The position numbers and the translations under genes were made by a program. A stretch of 64,000 nt of DNA from Lacisediminihabitans profunda (lineage in GTDB: Bacteria > Actinomycetota > Actinomycetes > Actinomycetales > Microbacteriaceae), in the NCBI RefSeq assembly GCF_008040105.1, contig NZ_VRMG01000005.1, forward strand, positions 682,001 to 746,000. Reading direction: 5' to 3'. The notes below the pieces were generated by a model. It was given only the letters and a program-made list of their open reading frames with translations. It was not told the DNA's origin and did no database searches. Shown in pieces: positions 31,391 through 40,467 of the stretch (position 1 is its first letter; each line of letters opens with the position of its first letter).

Positions 31391-33583
31391 ATGGCTCGGT
31401 CCGGCCAGGGTCAGTCGGGGCAAGGCAAGTCGACGGGGAGAAAGCAAGCCTCCACGCGAAAGCCGGCCCAACGCCAGACGACGCAGCGCGCGTCGTCGCG
31501 CCGTTCGAGGGGGGCGGATGACGCCGGGGTGATCCCCGTGCTCGCCCGAGCCGTGCGTGAGGTCGAGGGCGCCGCCGAACGTGGCAAGGTCGGACCCACG
31601 AACCGCACGAAGTTCCAGGTAATCGCACTGCTCATGCGCGAGGAGCGTGCGAAGGCGAAGACCGACAAGGAACTCACCGACGCCGAGCGCACCGAGACCC
31701 TCAAGCGCCTCGACGGGGTGGCCACGATCCTGGCCAAGACCGCCGCCCGCGACACCTCCCTCATCCAGCTTCTCGCCGAAGAGACGGCCGTGACGGATGC
31801 CGCGCGCACTCTCCGGCGGGACATGCTGATCGCCGCGGGAGTCGAACTCTCCCCGGACGAACTGCTCATCGTGCGCGAACCGGAGCCGGTGGCTGCCGCC
31901 GCCGAACGCGCCGTCTTACCCCAGTCGGTGATCGCGAGGCAGCTCTCCAACCCGTTCCTCGCCCCGGACTTCAGCCAGCCGGTCAAGGCGGCCCCGGTCG
32001 CCCGCCGGCTCGCCAACTGGGAGCTTCTCGAACCGCTCTTCCGGGCATTCGAGTACGGTTCGGGCGGCAACGTCGCGAGCATGGCGCTCCCGGAGCCTAC
32101 GGCCGCGGACCGCAGGGTGCCCGACGGCCTCGAGCTCTTCCACCACCAGGCCGAATTCGTCGCCAGCGCGAGGGCGGGTCACCGTGCATACCTCCTCGCC
32201 GACGAGCCCGGCCTCGGCAAGACCGCGCAGGCGCTGCTCGCCGCGCAGGTCACCAACTCGTATCCGCTCCTCGTCGTGGTGCCGAACGTCGTCAAGATGA
32301 ACTGGGCACGGGAGGTCGAGCTCTGGACGCCGAAGCGGACAGCCACGGTCATCCACGGCTCGGGGGAGAACCTCGACGCGTTCGCAGACGTCGTGATCGT
32401 CAACTACGACGTGCTCGACCGGCACATCGGCTGGCTCGGGACCCTCGGGTTCAAGGGCATGGTCGTCGACGAGGCGCACTTCATCAAGAACCGCGACTCG
32501 CAGCGCTCCAAGCACGTGCTGGCGCTCGCCAAGAGCATCCGAAGCCGTTCGCCGCGCGCCCTGATGATCGCCCTCACCGGAACGCCGCTCATCAACACGA
32601 TCGAGGACTTCCGCGCGATCTGGCAGTTCCTCGGCTGGATCGACGGCGAAAAGCCGACGGCCGAGCTCATGGAACACCTGGAAGACAACGGGCTCACCCC
32701 GGCCGACTTCGGCTTCTTCGCCGAGGCACGTCAGACGGTGATCGACATGGGAATCGTGCGCCGCAAGAAGATCGACGTGGCGGCCGACCTGCCCGCCAAG
32801 CGCATCGCCGACCTCCCGGTGGAACTCGACGACGATCTCGGCCGGTCGATCCGGCAGGCGGAGCACGAGCTCGGACTCCGGCTTCTCGCGCGCTACACCG
32901 CGCTGCTCAAGGCCCGCTCCGAGACCTCTGATACCGCGCACCCGGAGCTCGTGCGCATGGTCGCGAAGGCAGAGCTGGAGGAGTCGAAGGCCGCGAAGAC
33001 GGGCGAGAACGTCTTCACCATGGTCCGCAAGATCGGCCAGGCCAAGGCGGTGCTCGCCGCGGACTACACGGCGCAGCTCGCCCGCTCGGTGGGCAAGGTC
33101 GTGTTCTTCGCCAAACACATCGACGTGATGGATGCCGCGGAGGAGACGCTCGCCAAGCGCGGTCTCAAGACTGTGTCGATCCGGGGCGACCAGACGGCCG
33201 CCTTCCGGCAGGCGCAGGTCGACGCGTTCAACAACGACCCGGGGGTCTCGGTCGTGGTGGCCTCCCTCACCGCGGCCGGTGTGGGGCTCAACCTGCAGGC
33301 GGCGTCGAACGTCGTGCTCGCCGAACTGAGCTGGACGAGTGCCGAGCAGACCCAGGCGATCGACCGGGTGCACCGCATCGGCCAGGAGGAGCCCGTGACC
33401 GCGTGGCGCATCATCGCGTCGCAGACGATCGACGCGAAGATCGCCGAACTCATCGACAGCAAGGCGGGCCTCGCGGCTCGGGCCCTCGACGGTGACGACT
33501 CGGAGATCGCCGCGGAGTCCAGCGTGCAACTCGACGCCCTGGTGCACCTGCTCGAGCAGGCCATCAGCGAGGCGGCCGCCTGA
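31391..33583 (+). CDS. SNF2-family helicase/translocase
   Basis: A 730-residue ATP-dependent DNA translocase. The first 45 residues are basic and low-complexity, and a helical region of unknown role follows to about 200. Helicase domain 1 has Walker A DEPGLGKTAQ near residue 270 and the DEAH box VVDEAHFIKN near 358, followed by ALTGTPLINT. Domain 2 has VVFFAKHIDVMD, VVVASLTAAGVGLNLQAAS and QAIDRVHRIGQEEPV, the motif V-VI block typical of SNF2 proteins. The gene order gives no partner nuclease or methylase, so it is probably a housekeeping repair or remodelling helicase rather than part of a defence cassette. Confidence 0.92.
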   Translation: MARSGQGQSGQGKSTGRKQASTRKPAQRQTTQRASSRRSRGADDAGVIPVLARAVREVEGAAERGKVGPTNRTKFQVIALLMREERAKAKTDKELTDAERTETLKRLDGVATILAKTAARDTSLIQLLAEETAVTDAARTLRRDMLIAAGVELSPDELLIVREPEPVAAAAERAVLPQSVIARQLSNPFLAPDFSQPVKAAPVARRLANWELLEPLFRAFEYGSGGNVASMALPEPTAADRRVPDGLELFHHQAEFVASARAGHRAYLLADEPGLGKTAQALLAAQVTNSYPLLVVVPNVVKMNWAREVELWTPKRTATVIHGSGENLDAFADVVIVNYDVLDRHIGWLGTLGFKGMVVDEAHFIKNRDSQRSKHVLALAKSIRSRSPRALMIALTGTPLINTIEDFRAIWQFLGWIDGEKPTAELMEHLEDNGLTPADFGFFAEARQTVIDMGIVRRKKIDVAADLPAKRIADLPVELDDDLGRSIRQAEHELGLRLLARYTALLKARSETSDTAHPELVRMVAKAELEESKAAKTGENVFTMVRKIGQAKAVLAADYTAQLARSVGKVVFFAKHIDVMDAAEETLAKRGLKTVSIRGDQTAAFRQAQVDAFNNDPGVSVVVASLTAAGVGLNLQAASNVVLAELSWTSAEQTQAIDRVHRIGQEEPVTAWRIIASQTIDAKIAELIDSKAGLAARALDGDDSEIAAESSVQLDALVHLLEQAISEAAA

Positions 33584-33604
33584 CCCAGTGCGCCGGGCGG
33601 GCGA

Positions 33605-35053
33605 TCAGGACTGCGTGGCGCGTTCGATGAGCCTCGTGATCGCGTCGCGAGGGATCGACAGCCAGGCCGGCCGATTGCGCGCCTCGTAGACCGCCTCGTA
33701 GAGCGCCTTGTCGATCTCGAACGCGTCGAGCACGGCTCGGTGGGCGCGCACGTCGCGGCCGGAGCGTTCGATGTAGCCGTCGAGGAAGGCACGACGGCAG
33801 GCGAGCGCCCACTCCGTCACTGACCGCCCGGGCTGGCTGAGGGCTATCGACCCGGCCACGTAATCGAAGGAACGCAGCATGCCGGCGACGTCGCGCAACG
33901 GGATGTCGGGGAGTGATCGTTCGGTCATCGGGCGCAGCGGTTCGCCCTCGAAGTCGAGCACGACCCAGCCGCGGCCGGGGACCGCGAGCACCTGGCCGAG
34001 GTGGAAGTCGCCGTGGATGCGCTGCAGCGGCGGCCACGGGCTCGACGCCGCGCGCACGTAGACCTCACGGAGCGCCTCACGGTAGACGGCGAGGCTCGGC
34101 ACCTGGGCCGCCGCCATCTCGAACCGCTCGCGCATGTTCGAGACGATCTGCACGATGTCGGCCGGCGTGGTGGCCCGCGACGGCAGGGCCGTGGCGAGGG
34201 TGCGGTGCATTTCCGCGGTCGTCTCGCCGAGCGCCCGAGAGGGTGCGGTGAAGTCCTCGCCGACGTCCGCCGCCCTCAGGGCCACCCGCCAGGCATCCTG
34301 CACCCCCGGCAGGAACTCCTCGGCGAACGCGAGGTGGCCGGTCGCGAGACCGTGGGGTTTTCCGCTGTCCCGCCACTGGCCGGTGAGGTGGCCGATCACG
34401 CGCGGCGCGACTGTCGATCCCGCCGTGCCGAGGGCCTCGGTGAGAACGACATCCGGGTTGTCGCCGTCGTGCAGGGCGCGGAAGAGCTTGCAGATGACCG
34501 GGGAGCCCGGGCCGTCGCCGCGCAGGACCGTCTCATAGACGATCGACGTGTTCGACTGTTCGCCGCCGAGCACTCGCGATGACACGACCCCGAGGCCGTC
34601 CCCGTACGGGTAGCGATGGCCCCGGGCGGCGAGACGGCCCGAGGTGCGAGGGTCCTGCACCTCGCGTTCGTCGAGTATCAGCCTGAGCAGCGCGGTCGCG
34701 TAGGCCGGGTCGAATGGTCCGTCGTAGATATGGGTGGACCCCGACTCATCGACCAGGGTGGCGACGAGGCCGCTTTCCCCGCCCGGAAGAGGAGTTCGGC
34801 GTTCAGTGAGGGGAACCTGGTAGAGCACCGGATTGGCGGCGTGGTCGAGGATCAGGTGGACGCGAATGGAAACCTGCCCGTGCGAGCCGTCTGACACGTC
34901 TTCGAGCTCGAATCCGCCGATGTCCTCGAATCGCGGTGCTCGCCCCTTGCCGGCGTACCAGCGTTGGGTGACGATCCACGCTTCGAGGTAGTCGGGGATC
35001 CCGTTCACGTGCACCTCCATGGGCAAGCGGTCGATCCGCCCCTTTGTCACCAT
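33605..35053 (-). CDS. mak: Maltokinase
   Basis: A 482-residue kinase that phosphorylates maltose to maltose 1-phosphate, the donor for alpha-glucan synthesis by GlgE. The N-terminal cap domain has WIVTQRWYAGKGR, the hallmark of Mak1/Pep2. The catalytic half has IHGDFHLGQVL, with the catalytic Asp, and VVLDFEGEPLRPM, with the metal-binding Asp. No treS or glgE lies in this window. The start is uncertain: ATG at 35053, ATG at 35020 or GTG at 35011 are all possible. Upstream DNA forms a hairpin (35073-35096) that argues against a still longer protein. Confidence 0.9.
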   Translation of the reverse strand: MVTKGRIDRLPMEVHVNGIPDYLEAWIVTQRWYAGKGRAPRFEDIGGFELEDVSDGSHGQVSIRVHLILDHAANPVLYQVPLTERRTPLPGGESGLVATLVDESGSTHIYDGPFDPAYATALLRLILDEREVQDPRTSGRLAARGHRYPYGDGLGVVSSRVLGGEQSNTSIVYETVLRGDGPGSPVICKLFRALHDGDNPDVVLTEALGTAGSTVAPRVIGHLTGQWRDSGKPHGLATGHLAFAEEFLPGVQDAWRVALRAADVGEDFTAPSRALGETTAEMHRTLATALPSRATTPADIVQIVSNMRERFEMAAAQVPSLAVYREALREVYVRAASSPWPPLQRIHGDFHLGQVLAVPGRGWVVLDFEGEPLRPMTERSLPDIPLRDVAGMLRSFDYVAGSIALSQPGRSVTEWALACRRAFLDGYIERSGRDVRAHRAVLDAFEIDKALYEAVYEARNRPAWLSIPRDAITRLIERATQS

Positions 35054-35232
35054 ACGCAGCAAGCCCCGTGGGGGACACCCTTGCAGCCGGGTGTCCGGGA
35101 AATCATCACCGCACACTCAGGTTCGGCCTCCCGGGACCCGGGCCTCAACTCTCTAGTGAAACTTGACGGGTTGCGCCGAGGAAGGGGCGGGGCTATTTTG
35201 GTGGCACGGAGCAGATCTAACAGTCTCTCTAA

Positions 35233-35289
35233 CGAAAGGCTTCGGTCAGCCACACTGCGGCAGTGCTGCATTGGCCCCGGAGCCTTTCG
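35233..35289 (+). ncRNA. Candidate structured RNA or nested hairpin
   Basis: The outer arms CGAAAGGCT (35233-35241) and AGCCTTTCG (35281-35289) pair perfectly. A middle stem GGTCAG/TTGGCC and an inner CACTG-CGG-CAGTG hairpin nest inside. Three stacked stems in 57 nt are more than expected by chance, but expression is not shown and no named RNA family fits. Confidence 0.3.
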
Positions 35290-35584
35290 CTCTGCCGGCC
35301 CGGAATCTCGAGCCCGGCGGCAGCGGTACACGGCGTGTCCCCCTTTCGGCCAACCCCCTTTCGAGGGCGCCCCTCACTGGGGGCATACACGGGCGGCACG
35401 GGTGCCATATTCTCGAACTACGCAACACCGGGGGACACCTGGGTGGCGGTGATTTCGCGAATGTCGCATGCTGGATACGGGGGTATTCCAGCGGGAGGCA
35501 GTCGCAGCAAAGAAGTCACCGCCCCCAAGTTTTTGGCTCCGACCCGGGTGCGTTCCGTTCCAGCAGACAACCAGTCGCAGACAC

Positions 35585-35590
35585 GATAAT
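35585..35590 (+). promoter_or_regulatory. GATAAT -10 box before the gene at 35597
   Basis: GATAAT ends 6 nt before the ATG at 35597, giving a leaderless mRNA. Confidence 0.55.
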
Positions 35591-35596
35591 GGTGTG

Positions 35597-36001
35597 ATGG
35601 TTTCTCGGACCCTCGCCAATGATCTTCGACTGGCCGGCGTGCGCTGGCGCCCGGCATCCGGAGACACCTTCGTCATCGCCCGGGAGGGCTTCGAGGGCGA
35701 CGTCTTCGTGGTGAGCGACATGACCATCGAGTCGCACGAGTTCGAGACCGGCACGATCCTCGGGTTCAACGGCACCACCGAGTGGGCACTCGACTCGGTC
35801 GCCCTCGAGGATGCGCTCTGGTTGCCGCAGGAACACCAGTTGCGCGCGCTGCTCGGTGGCACCTTCCGGTCGCTCGTGCGCACCGCCTCCGGCTACCGCG
35901 TCGAGCTGAGTGTGGGGGGCGAGGCGACGATCGTCGAGGCGGAAGAGGCGGATGACGCCTACGCCGAGGCGCTCCTGACCCTGGTCTACGCCGCGCTCTG
36001 A
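35597..36001 (+). CDS. Conserved hypothetical protein
   Basis: A 134-residue acidic, soluble protein without signal peptide or membrane segment. It reads as a compact alpha/beta domain (VRWRPASGDTFVIAREGFEG; FVVSDMTIESHEFETGTILG; ALWLPQEHQLRALLGGTF; YRVELSVGGEATIVEAEEAD). Homologues in this bacterial group are sometimes labelled pilus assembly protein CpaE, but no ATPase domain is present and I do not support that name. The ATG lies 6 nt after GATAAT. The gene ends one base from the convergent class IV enzyme gene. Confidence 0.75.
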   Translation: MVSRTLANDLRLAGVRWRPASGDTFVIAREGFEGDVFVVSDMTIESHEFETGTILGFNGTTEWALDSVALEDALWLPQEHQLRALLGGTFRSLVRTASGYRVELSVGGEATIVEAEEADDAYAEALLTLVYAAL

Positions 36002-36002
36002 C

Positions 36003-36893
36003 TCATTCCCGCAGCCCGAGAAGGTGGGCGTTCATTCCCGCGCTGAGCGCGTGGTCGACGGGGAATGGCATGCCGTCGAGTTCGCGCACCGGCGCGGCGA
36101 GCCGCACGCTCGAGACGAGCCACGCGGCATCCGCCTGCCGGAGGGTCTCGGGAGTGGCGCGCTCGAAGCCGGTGCCGAGGCCGAGCGATTCCGCCCACTG
36201 GAAGATGCTCGACTGGGTCGTGCCCTCGAGGATTCCGAGCCCGGTGCCCGGGGTGAGCAGGCGATCGCCCGACCGGTAGACGACGGTCGAGGTGGGACCC
36301 TCGAGCACGAAACCGTCGCTGGAGACGAAGATCACGTCATCCGCCGAGCGCCTCGCCGCCTCGCGCAGCACCGACCGGTTGATCGCGTAGCTGAGCGTCT
36401 TGGCCCCGGCGAGCAGCCAGGGGGAGGTCTGCTCCACATCGTGACGGTAGCCGCGATCGAGCATGACCACGCGGAGGCCGTCGACGCGCGCGGAGTCGTA
36501 GTCCGCGCCGAGGCTCGCGTGCACCCAGCCGGTCGGCCTGCCGTCCCCCTCGACCCCGCGGGTCAGCACGGTCTTCACCGAGCTCTCGGGCACGGCGCCC
36601 AGCTCGGCGATGGCGGCGAGGATCGCCGTGCGCCAGACGTCGGAGTCCGGCGTCGGGAGGTCGAGCGCCGCCGCCGACCTGGCGAAACGCCGCAGGTGGT
36701 GCTCGAGCGCCTGCGGGTGGCCGTCTCCCACGCCGATCGTCTCGAACACCCCGTCGCCGCGCGTCACGCCCAGGTCGAGGGCGCTCACCTGGGGCAGCGC
36801 CGGGTCGACGAGCGCGAACGTCGGAGCGCCGACGAGATGCGGCGGAGCGTCTGCGGACGGCTGGTTGAGCATCAGGAGAACGGAGTTCGGCAT
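36003..36893 (-). CDS. Class IV PLP-dependent enzyme, probable aminodeoxychorismate lyase
   Basis: A 296-residue enzyme of the branched-chain aminotransferase / 4-amino-4-deoxychorismate lyase fold. N-terminal LGVTRGDGVFETIGV and the PLP lysine in WLLAGAKTLSYAINR are visible, as is DDVIFVSSDGFVLEGPTST, the usual phosphate-binding and substrate loop. The pattern and length favour PabC, which makes p-aminobenzoate for folate, over IlvE or D-amino-acid transaminase; that choice is inference. CAGAAT lies 6 nt before the ATG, with GGTGAG between them. Repeat element B lies just upstream. Confidence 0.85.
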   Translation of the reverse strand: MPNSVLLMLNQPSADAPPHLVGAPTFALVDPALPQVSALDLGVTRGDGVFETIGVGDGHPQALEHHLRRFARSAAALDLPTPDSDVWRTAILAAIAELGAVPESSVKTVLTRGVEGDGRPTGWVHASLGADYDSARVDGLRVVMLDRGYRHDVEQTSPWLLAGAKTLSYAINRSVLREAARRSADDVIFVSSDGFVLEGPTSTVVYRSGDRLLTPGTGLGILEGTTQSSIFQWAESLGLGTGFERATPETLRQADAAWLVSSVRLAAPVRELDGMPFPVDHALSAGMNAHLLGLRE

Positions 36894-36952
36894 CTCACCA
36901 TTCTGTCGGTTCGCCCGCCGGCCGATGACCGGGGATCGTGGTCATCCCCGTG

Positions 36953-37389
36953 CGCCGGAGGCTGGACCGTCTCGGCCCTCTGGTTGTGCCGCCTAGTGGT
37001 GCCGCCCGCGTCGGTCGGGCCGTGTTCTGCGGGACGGGCCCCGGAGGTGTGGGTGCCCACCCCACAGACTCTGGTTGTGCAGGACAGCTTGTGCAGGACA
37101 GCTCGGGCAGGGTGTGGCGACCCGAAGGGTTCCGGTCTGCAGGACGCTCCCGTGGGTTCTGCACCTTGCGTCATCGCTGTCCGCCCGAGGCGTCCTGCGC
37201 AACCCGTCCTGCCGTCCTGCAGAACCCGTCCTGCACAACTGGAGTCTGTGGGGTGGGCACCCGTCGACGCCCGAGTCGTCCTGCACAACGCGTCCTGCAC
37301 AACTGGAGTCTCGGGGTGGGCACCGGTGGGACGCCCGAGCCGTCCTGCACAACGCGTGCCAGGGGCAAGGGAGTGCCGCACAGTGGCGG
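36953..37389 (-). repeat. Repeat element B, 437 bp, inverted copy of element A
   Basis: The reverse complement of this stretch matches element A (22313-22748) along its whole length. On the plus strand, 37053-37085 pairs with 37228-37260 at 31 of 33 positions, and a further right-arm copy lies near 37290-37322. It sits between two minus-strand genes and has the same orientation as them, just as element A is co-oriented with its plus-strand neighbours. Confidence 0.85.
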
Positions 37390-37461
37390 AGACACAAGCC
37401 CCACCGCCAACGGAGCCCGCCCACCCATCAGCCGGCTAACCAGCGTCCCTAGGCAGTGCGG

Positions 37462-38949
37462 CTAGGCGCGTTGGATGGGGATGCTCGCGGTGCCGGGAAA
37501 GCCGGTGCCGCGGGTGGGAATGAAGGCTCCGATGATAACGCCGGTGAGGGCGACGCCGGCGCCCATCGCGAACACGAGCTGGAACGCCTGGGTGGTGGGG
37601 ATGCCGATGCCCCCATCGAGCACGAGGTGGGACGACAGAATCACTCCGACGAGGGTGGCGGCGACCGTGGAGCCGAGCGTGCGCATCACCGAGTTGAGGC
37701 CGTTCGCCGCGGCCGTCTCGTTCGGCGGCACCGCCCGCATGATGAGGGTCGGCATGGCCGCGTAGGCGAATCCGACCCCGACGCCGACGATCGCCGAGAT
37801 GAGGATCACGTGCCAGATCGCCCCGTGCAGCCAGACGGCCAGGGCGAAGGCCGCCGTGATGATGGCGCCGCCCAGGATCAGGCTCGTGCGGGGGCCCCGG
37901 GCGTTCGACAGTCGAGCGGCCACCGGCGACAGGAAGAACATGATGAGGCCGAGCGGCATGAGGCAGAGGCTCGACACGAGCAGCGACTGGCCGAGTCCGA
38001 CACCGGTGGTGGTGGGCGCCTCGAGCAACACCGGGAGCGCCGCCGTGGTGATGAAGAAGGCGAAACCGACGGAGATGGAGGCGAGGTTGGTGAGCAGCAC
38101 CGGCCGCCGGGCCGCGACGCGAAGGTCGATGAGCGGGTCGGTCATCCGCAACTCCACCGCACCCCAGATCAGGAGCACCGCGATGCCACCGATCAGCAGT
38201 GACAGCGTGACGGGGCTCGTCCAGCCCCACTCGTTGCCCTTCGACACGGCCAGCAGGATGCCCACGAGCCCCACAGCGAAGCCGACGGCCCCCACGAAGT
38301 CGAACCGGCCGCCCGCGCGGAGCGTGCTGACCGGCACGATCGTGCCGACGAGCACGATCGCGACGACGGCGAGCAGGAGCGCCAGCCAGAACAGGTAGTG
38401 GTAGTCGAAATTCTGGGCGATCACCGCCGCGACGGGAAGGCCCACCGCGCCGCCGACGCCCAGGGTGGCGCTGACAAGCGCGACGGCGCCGCCGAGGTTC
38501 TTGGGGTGGATCACATCGCGCAGGATGCTGATCCCGAGCGAGATCACGCCGAGCCCGACGCCCTGGAGCACTCGGCCGACGATCATCGGGATGAGGGTGT
38601 TGGACAACGCGCTGACGATCGAGCCGCCGGCCATGATGATCAGCAACACCAGCACGATGCGGCGCTTGCCGTACATGTCGCCGAGCCGACCGCTGATCGG
38701 CGTGGAGATCGCTGCCGCGAGCAGCGTGGAGGTGAGCACCCAGGTCGAGTCGGCCGCAGTGGTGTCGAGGAGGGCGGGCAGGTGCGGGATGATCGGCGTC
38801 ACGAGCGTCTGCATGAAGGCCGCGATCAGGCCGGTGAGCGCGAGGGTCGTGGTGATGGCCCGGTCGCTCGGTCGCCGGCTCAGCCGCTTGCGCTCGGCTG
38901 CGCTGAGGACGCCGCCGCTCTGGTCGTTGGTGTCTCCGGCGTCTGTCAC
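37462..38949 (-). CDS. MFS drug exporter, DHA2 (EmrB/QacA) family
   Basis: A 495-residue protein with about fourteen membrane helices. Family signatures are seen: LPALLDTTAADSTWVLTSTL (motif D1), GRLGDMYGKRRIVLVLL (motif A) and VGRVLQGVGLGVISLGISIL (motif B/C region). The family exports drugs or metabolites by proton antiport; the substrate is not predictable. The GTG start lies 6 nt after TAGGGT, so the mRNA should be leaderless. Repeat element B begins 73 nt after the stop. Confidence 0.92.
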   Translation of the reverse strand: MTDAGDTNDQSGGVLSAAERKRLSRRPSDRAITTTLALTGLIAAFMQTLVTPIIPHLPALLDTTAADSTWVLTSTLLAAAISTPISGRLGDMYGKRRIVLVLLIIMAGGSIVSALSNTLIPMIVGRVLQGVGLGVISLGISILRDVIHPKNLGGAVALVSATLGVGGAVGLPVAAVIAQNFDYHYLFWLALLLAVVAIVLVGTIVPVSTLRAGGRFDFVGAVGFAVGLVGILLAVSKGNEWGWTSPVTLSLLIGGIAVLLIWGAVELRMTDPLIDLRVAARRPVLLTNLASISVGFAFFITTAALPVLLEAPTTTGVGLGQSLLVSSLCLMPLGLIMFFLSPVAARLSNARGPRTSLILGGAIITAAFALAVWLHGAIWHVILISAIVGVGVGFAYAAMPTLIMRAVPPNETAAANGLNSVMRTLGSTVAATLVGVILSSHLVLDGGIGIPTTQAFQLVFAMGAGVALTGVIIGAFIPTRGTGFPGTASIPIQRA

Positions 38950-38955
38950 TGGTCA

Positions 38956-38961
38956 ACCCTA
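38956..38961 (-). promoter_or_regulatory. TAGGGT -10 box before the DHA2 exporter
   Basis: On the minus strand TAGGGT ends 6 nt before the GTG start at 38949. Confidence 0.55.
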
Positions 38962-39005
38962 CGCCGCGTATCCGACCCGGCCGTCGCCCCGCGCGGTCCG
39001 AACGG

Positions 39006-40214
39006 CTAGCGCGAGAGGGTGTAGATGCCCCAGTCGTCGACCTTCCAGTCGATCCAGCCGTTGACCCGCTGGAGGCTCACGGTGACGTCATACGAGTCGC
39101 CCTTCGTGCTCGTCGCCGAGCAGCTGAACGTCTGTCCGACCAGCACCGGGGGAGTCGTGGGGCACGTCACCGCGAGGTTCGCGCCGATGATCGACGCCTC
39201 GGCCGCGACCTGCTGCTCGGCCTCCATGCTGAACGCGCCGGGGAGGGCGGAGATCAGCAGTCCGGGAACGACCAACACCGAGCCGAGCTGGAGCAGACCG
39301 AGGCCGGCCCAGACGAGCAGCGGGGCCAGGCCGAAGCCGGCGACCCGGCTCACGCTCATCGAACGCACGATGAGGTAGACCGGGGCGGTGAGGAGCGCCC
39401 ACGCCCAGCTGGCGGGACGTTCGTGGCCCGCTCGCTTGAGCAGCAGGTAGTCGATGATCGCGAGAATCAGGATGAGCAGGTACGGACCGCCCCAGATCGT
39501 GGCGGTGATCCCGATCCCGACCGAGGACCCGAAGCCGAGCAGCAGGAGCAGGCTGACCACGAGCTGCAGCATCGGAACCAGCGCGATGATCCAGATGGGA
39601 GCGGTGTAGATCGGCAGCTTCTCGACCGTCGTGACGCGAGCCGCCGGCTCCGCAGCGCGGGTGCGCTGGCGCTCCTCGTCGATCGGGTCGCGGTCGAAGA
39701 CCTGGCGCGCCGATTGGGTGCTGCTCTGCGTGGACTGGGTGCTGGGGGACGATACGGCGCTCGCTGCGGCGCGAGGGGTGAATCGGGTGTCCATGTCGTC
39801 GAGGCGCTCATCGACGATGTCGGCCTCGAGCGTGGGAGGGGACGCCGGGTTGGGCTCCGCCGCGGCCTGGCGCACCTCGGTCTGCTCCGCTTCGACGGCC
39901 AGCGGTGCCGGCGGCTCGAGCTCCTTGAGCGTCACGGTGAGCGGGGCCTGGGCGGCGACGGCATCGCGCGCGTCGTCCGCGTCGGTGGCGAGGTGGGCGT
40001 ACTGCTCATCGCGTTCGCGCTGTTCGCGCTGCTGGCGGCGGGTCGGAAGCTCGTCGTCCGCGTAGGCGAGCCGAGTCGGCTGCTGCATCACGAGCGGCGG
40101 GCGGGCCTCGGTCGTGAGCTCGGTCCAGGCGTGATTGTTCCACCAGCGCAGCTGGGGCAGACCCATGGGGTCTGGATACCAGCCTGCCGGTACCGTCACG
40201 TCATCCTCGAACAT
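39006..40214 (-). CDS. Membrane protein with DUF2510 and DUF4333 domains
   Basis: A 402-residue protein. The N-terminus carries DUF2510 (VPAGWYPDPMGLPQLRWW then NNHAWTE), a short aromatic domain found at the ends of actinobacterial membrane proteins. A disordered, Glu/Gln/Ala-rich stretch follows to about residue 190, then several hydrophobic helices (about 200-330). The C-terminal 75 residues match DUF4333 (NLAVTCPTTPPVLVGQTFSC, later VDDWGIYTL), which is usually extracytoplasmic and disulfide-bonded. A GGAGGG ribosome site precedes the ATG. Function is unknown; a cell-envelope role is likely from the domain types. Confidence 0.88.
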   Translation of the reverse strand: MFEDDVTVPAGWYPDPMGLPQLRWWNNHAWTELTTEARPPLVMQQPTRLAYADDELPTRRQQREQRERDEQYAHLATDADDARDAVAAQAPLTVTLKELEPPAPLAVEAEQTEVRQAAAEPNPASPPTLEADIVDERLDDMDTRFTPRAAASAVSSPSTQSTQSSTQSARQVFDRDPIDEERQRTRAAEPAARVTTVEKLPIYTAPIWIIALVPMLQLVVSLLLLLGFGSSVGIGITATIWGGPYLLILILAIIDYLLLKRAGHERPASWAWALLTAPVYLIVRSMSVSRVAGFGLAPLLVWAGLGLLQLGSVLVVPGLLISALPGAFSMEAEQQVAAEASIIGANLAVTCPTTPPVLVGQTFSCSATSTKGDSYDVTVSLQRVNGWIDWKVDDWGIYTLSR

Positions 40215-40467
40215 ACTGCCCTCCGCAGTCGGCCATCGACGGCCAGATTACTGGGAATCGCCTAAAGCAGACATTCCCCTGGGGTGTTACATATTCGGGT
40301 ACGGCTAATCTATCGGGCCGCGACCCCGCGCGGGAGGGCCTGCGGCCGGGGAGGTGCCCCCAATTCGGGGCCGCGATTCCGGGGAAACCGGGCCGAAATG
40401 GCCCGGCCGGGCCAGTGCCCAGCTTGCTCCCAGCGCTATCTCGGGAGCGACCGGTAGCGTCGTCAGC

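Larger units (their letters stand above)
35054..35596. other. 540-bp intergenic region with several hairpins
   Basis: No convincing gene is seen between the divergent maltokinase and the gene at 35597. A perfect 8-bp hairpin (GGACACCC/GGGTGTCC, 35073-35096) lies in the maltokinase leader. A nested hairpin with outer arms CGAAAGGCT and AGCCTTTCG spans 35233-35289. CATATTCT near 35406-35413 is a possible extra promoter. Confidence 0.5.

Noticed and set aside
31391-33583. SNF2 helicase as part of a DISARM- or Zorya-like defence system
   Set aside because: No methylase, nuclease or other defence gene is adjacent, and its neighbours are metabolic. A lone SNF2 gene is a common chromosomal gene in this group.
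35163-35597. 144-codon plus-strand frame between the maltokinase gene and the gene at 35597
   Set aside because: No ribosome site, composition unlike neighbouring proteins (rich in Gly, Arg, Pro), no recognisable family, and it crosses clear hairpins.
36895-37465. Overlapping open frames across repeat element B on both strands
   Set aside because: Same reason as for element A: the frames reflect the repeat units and high GC, not a conserved protein.
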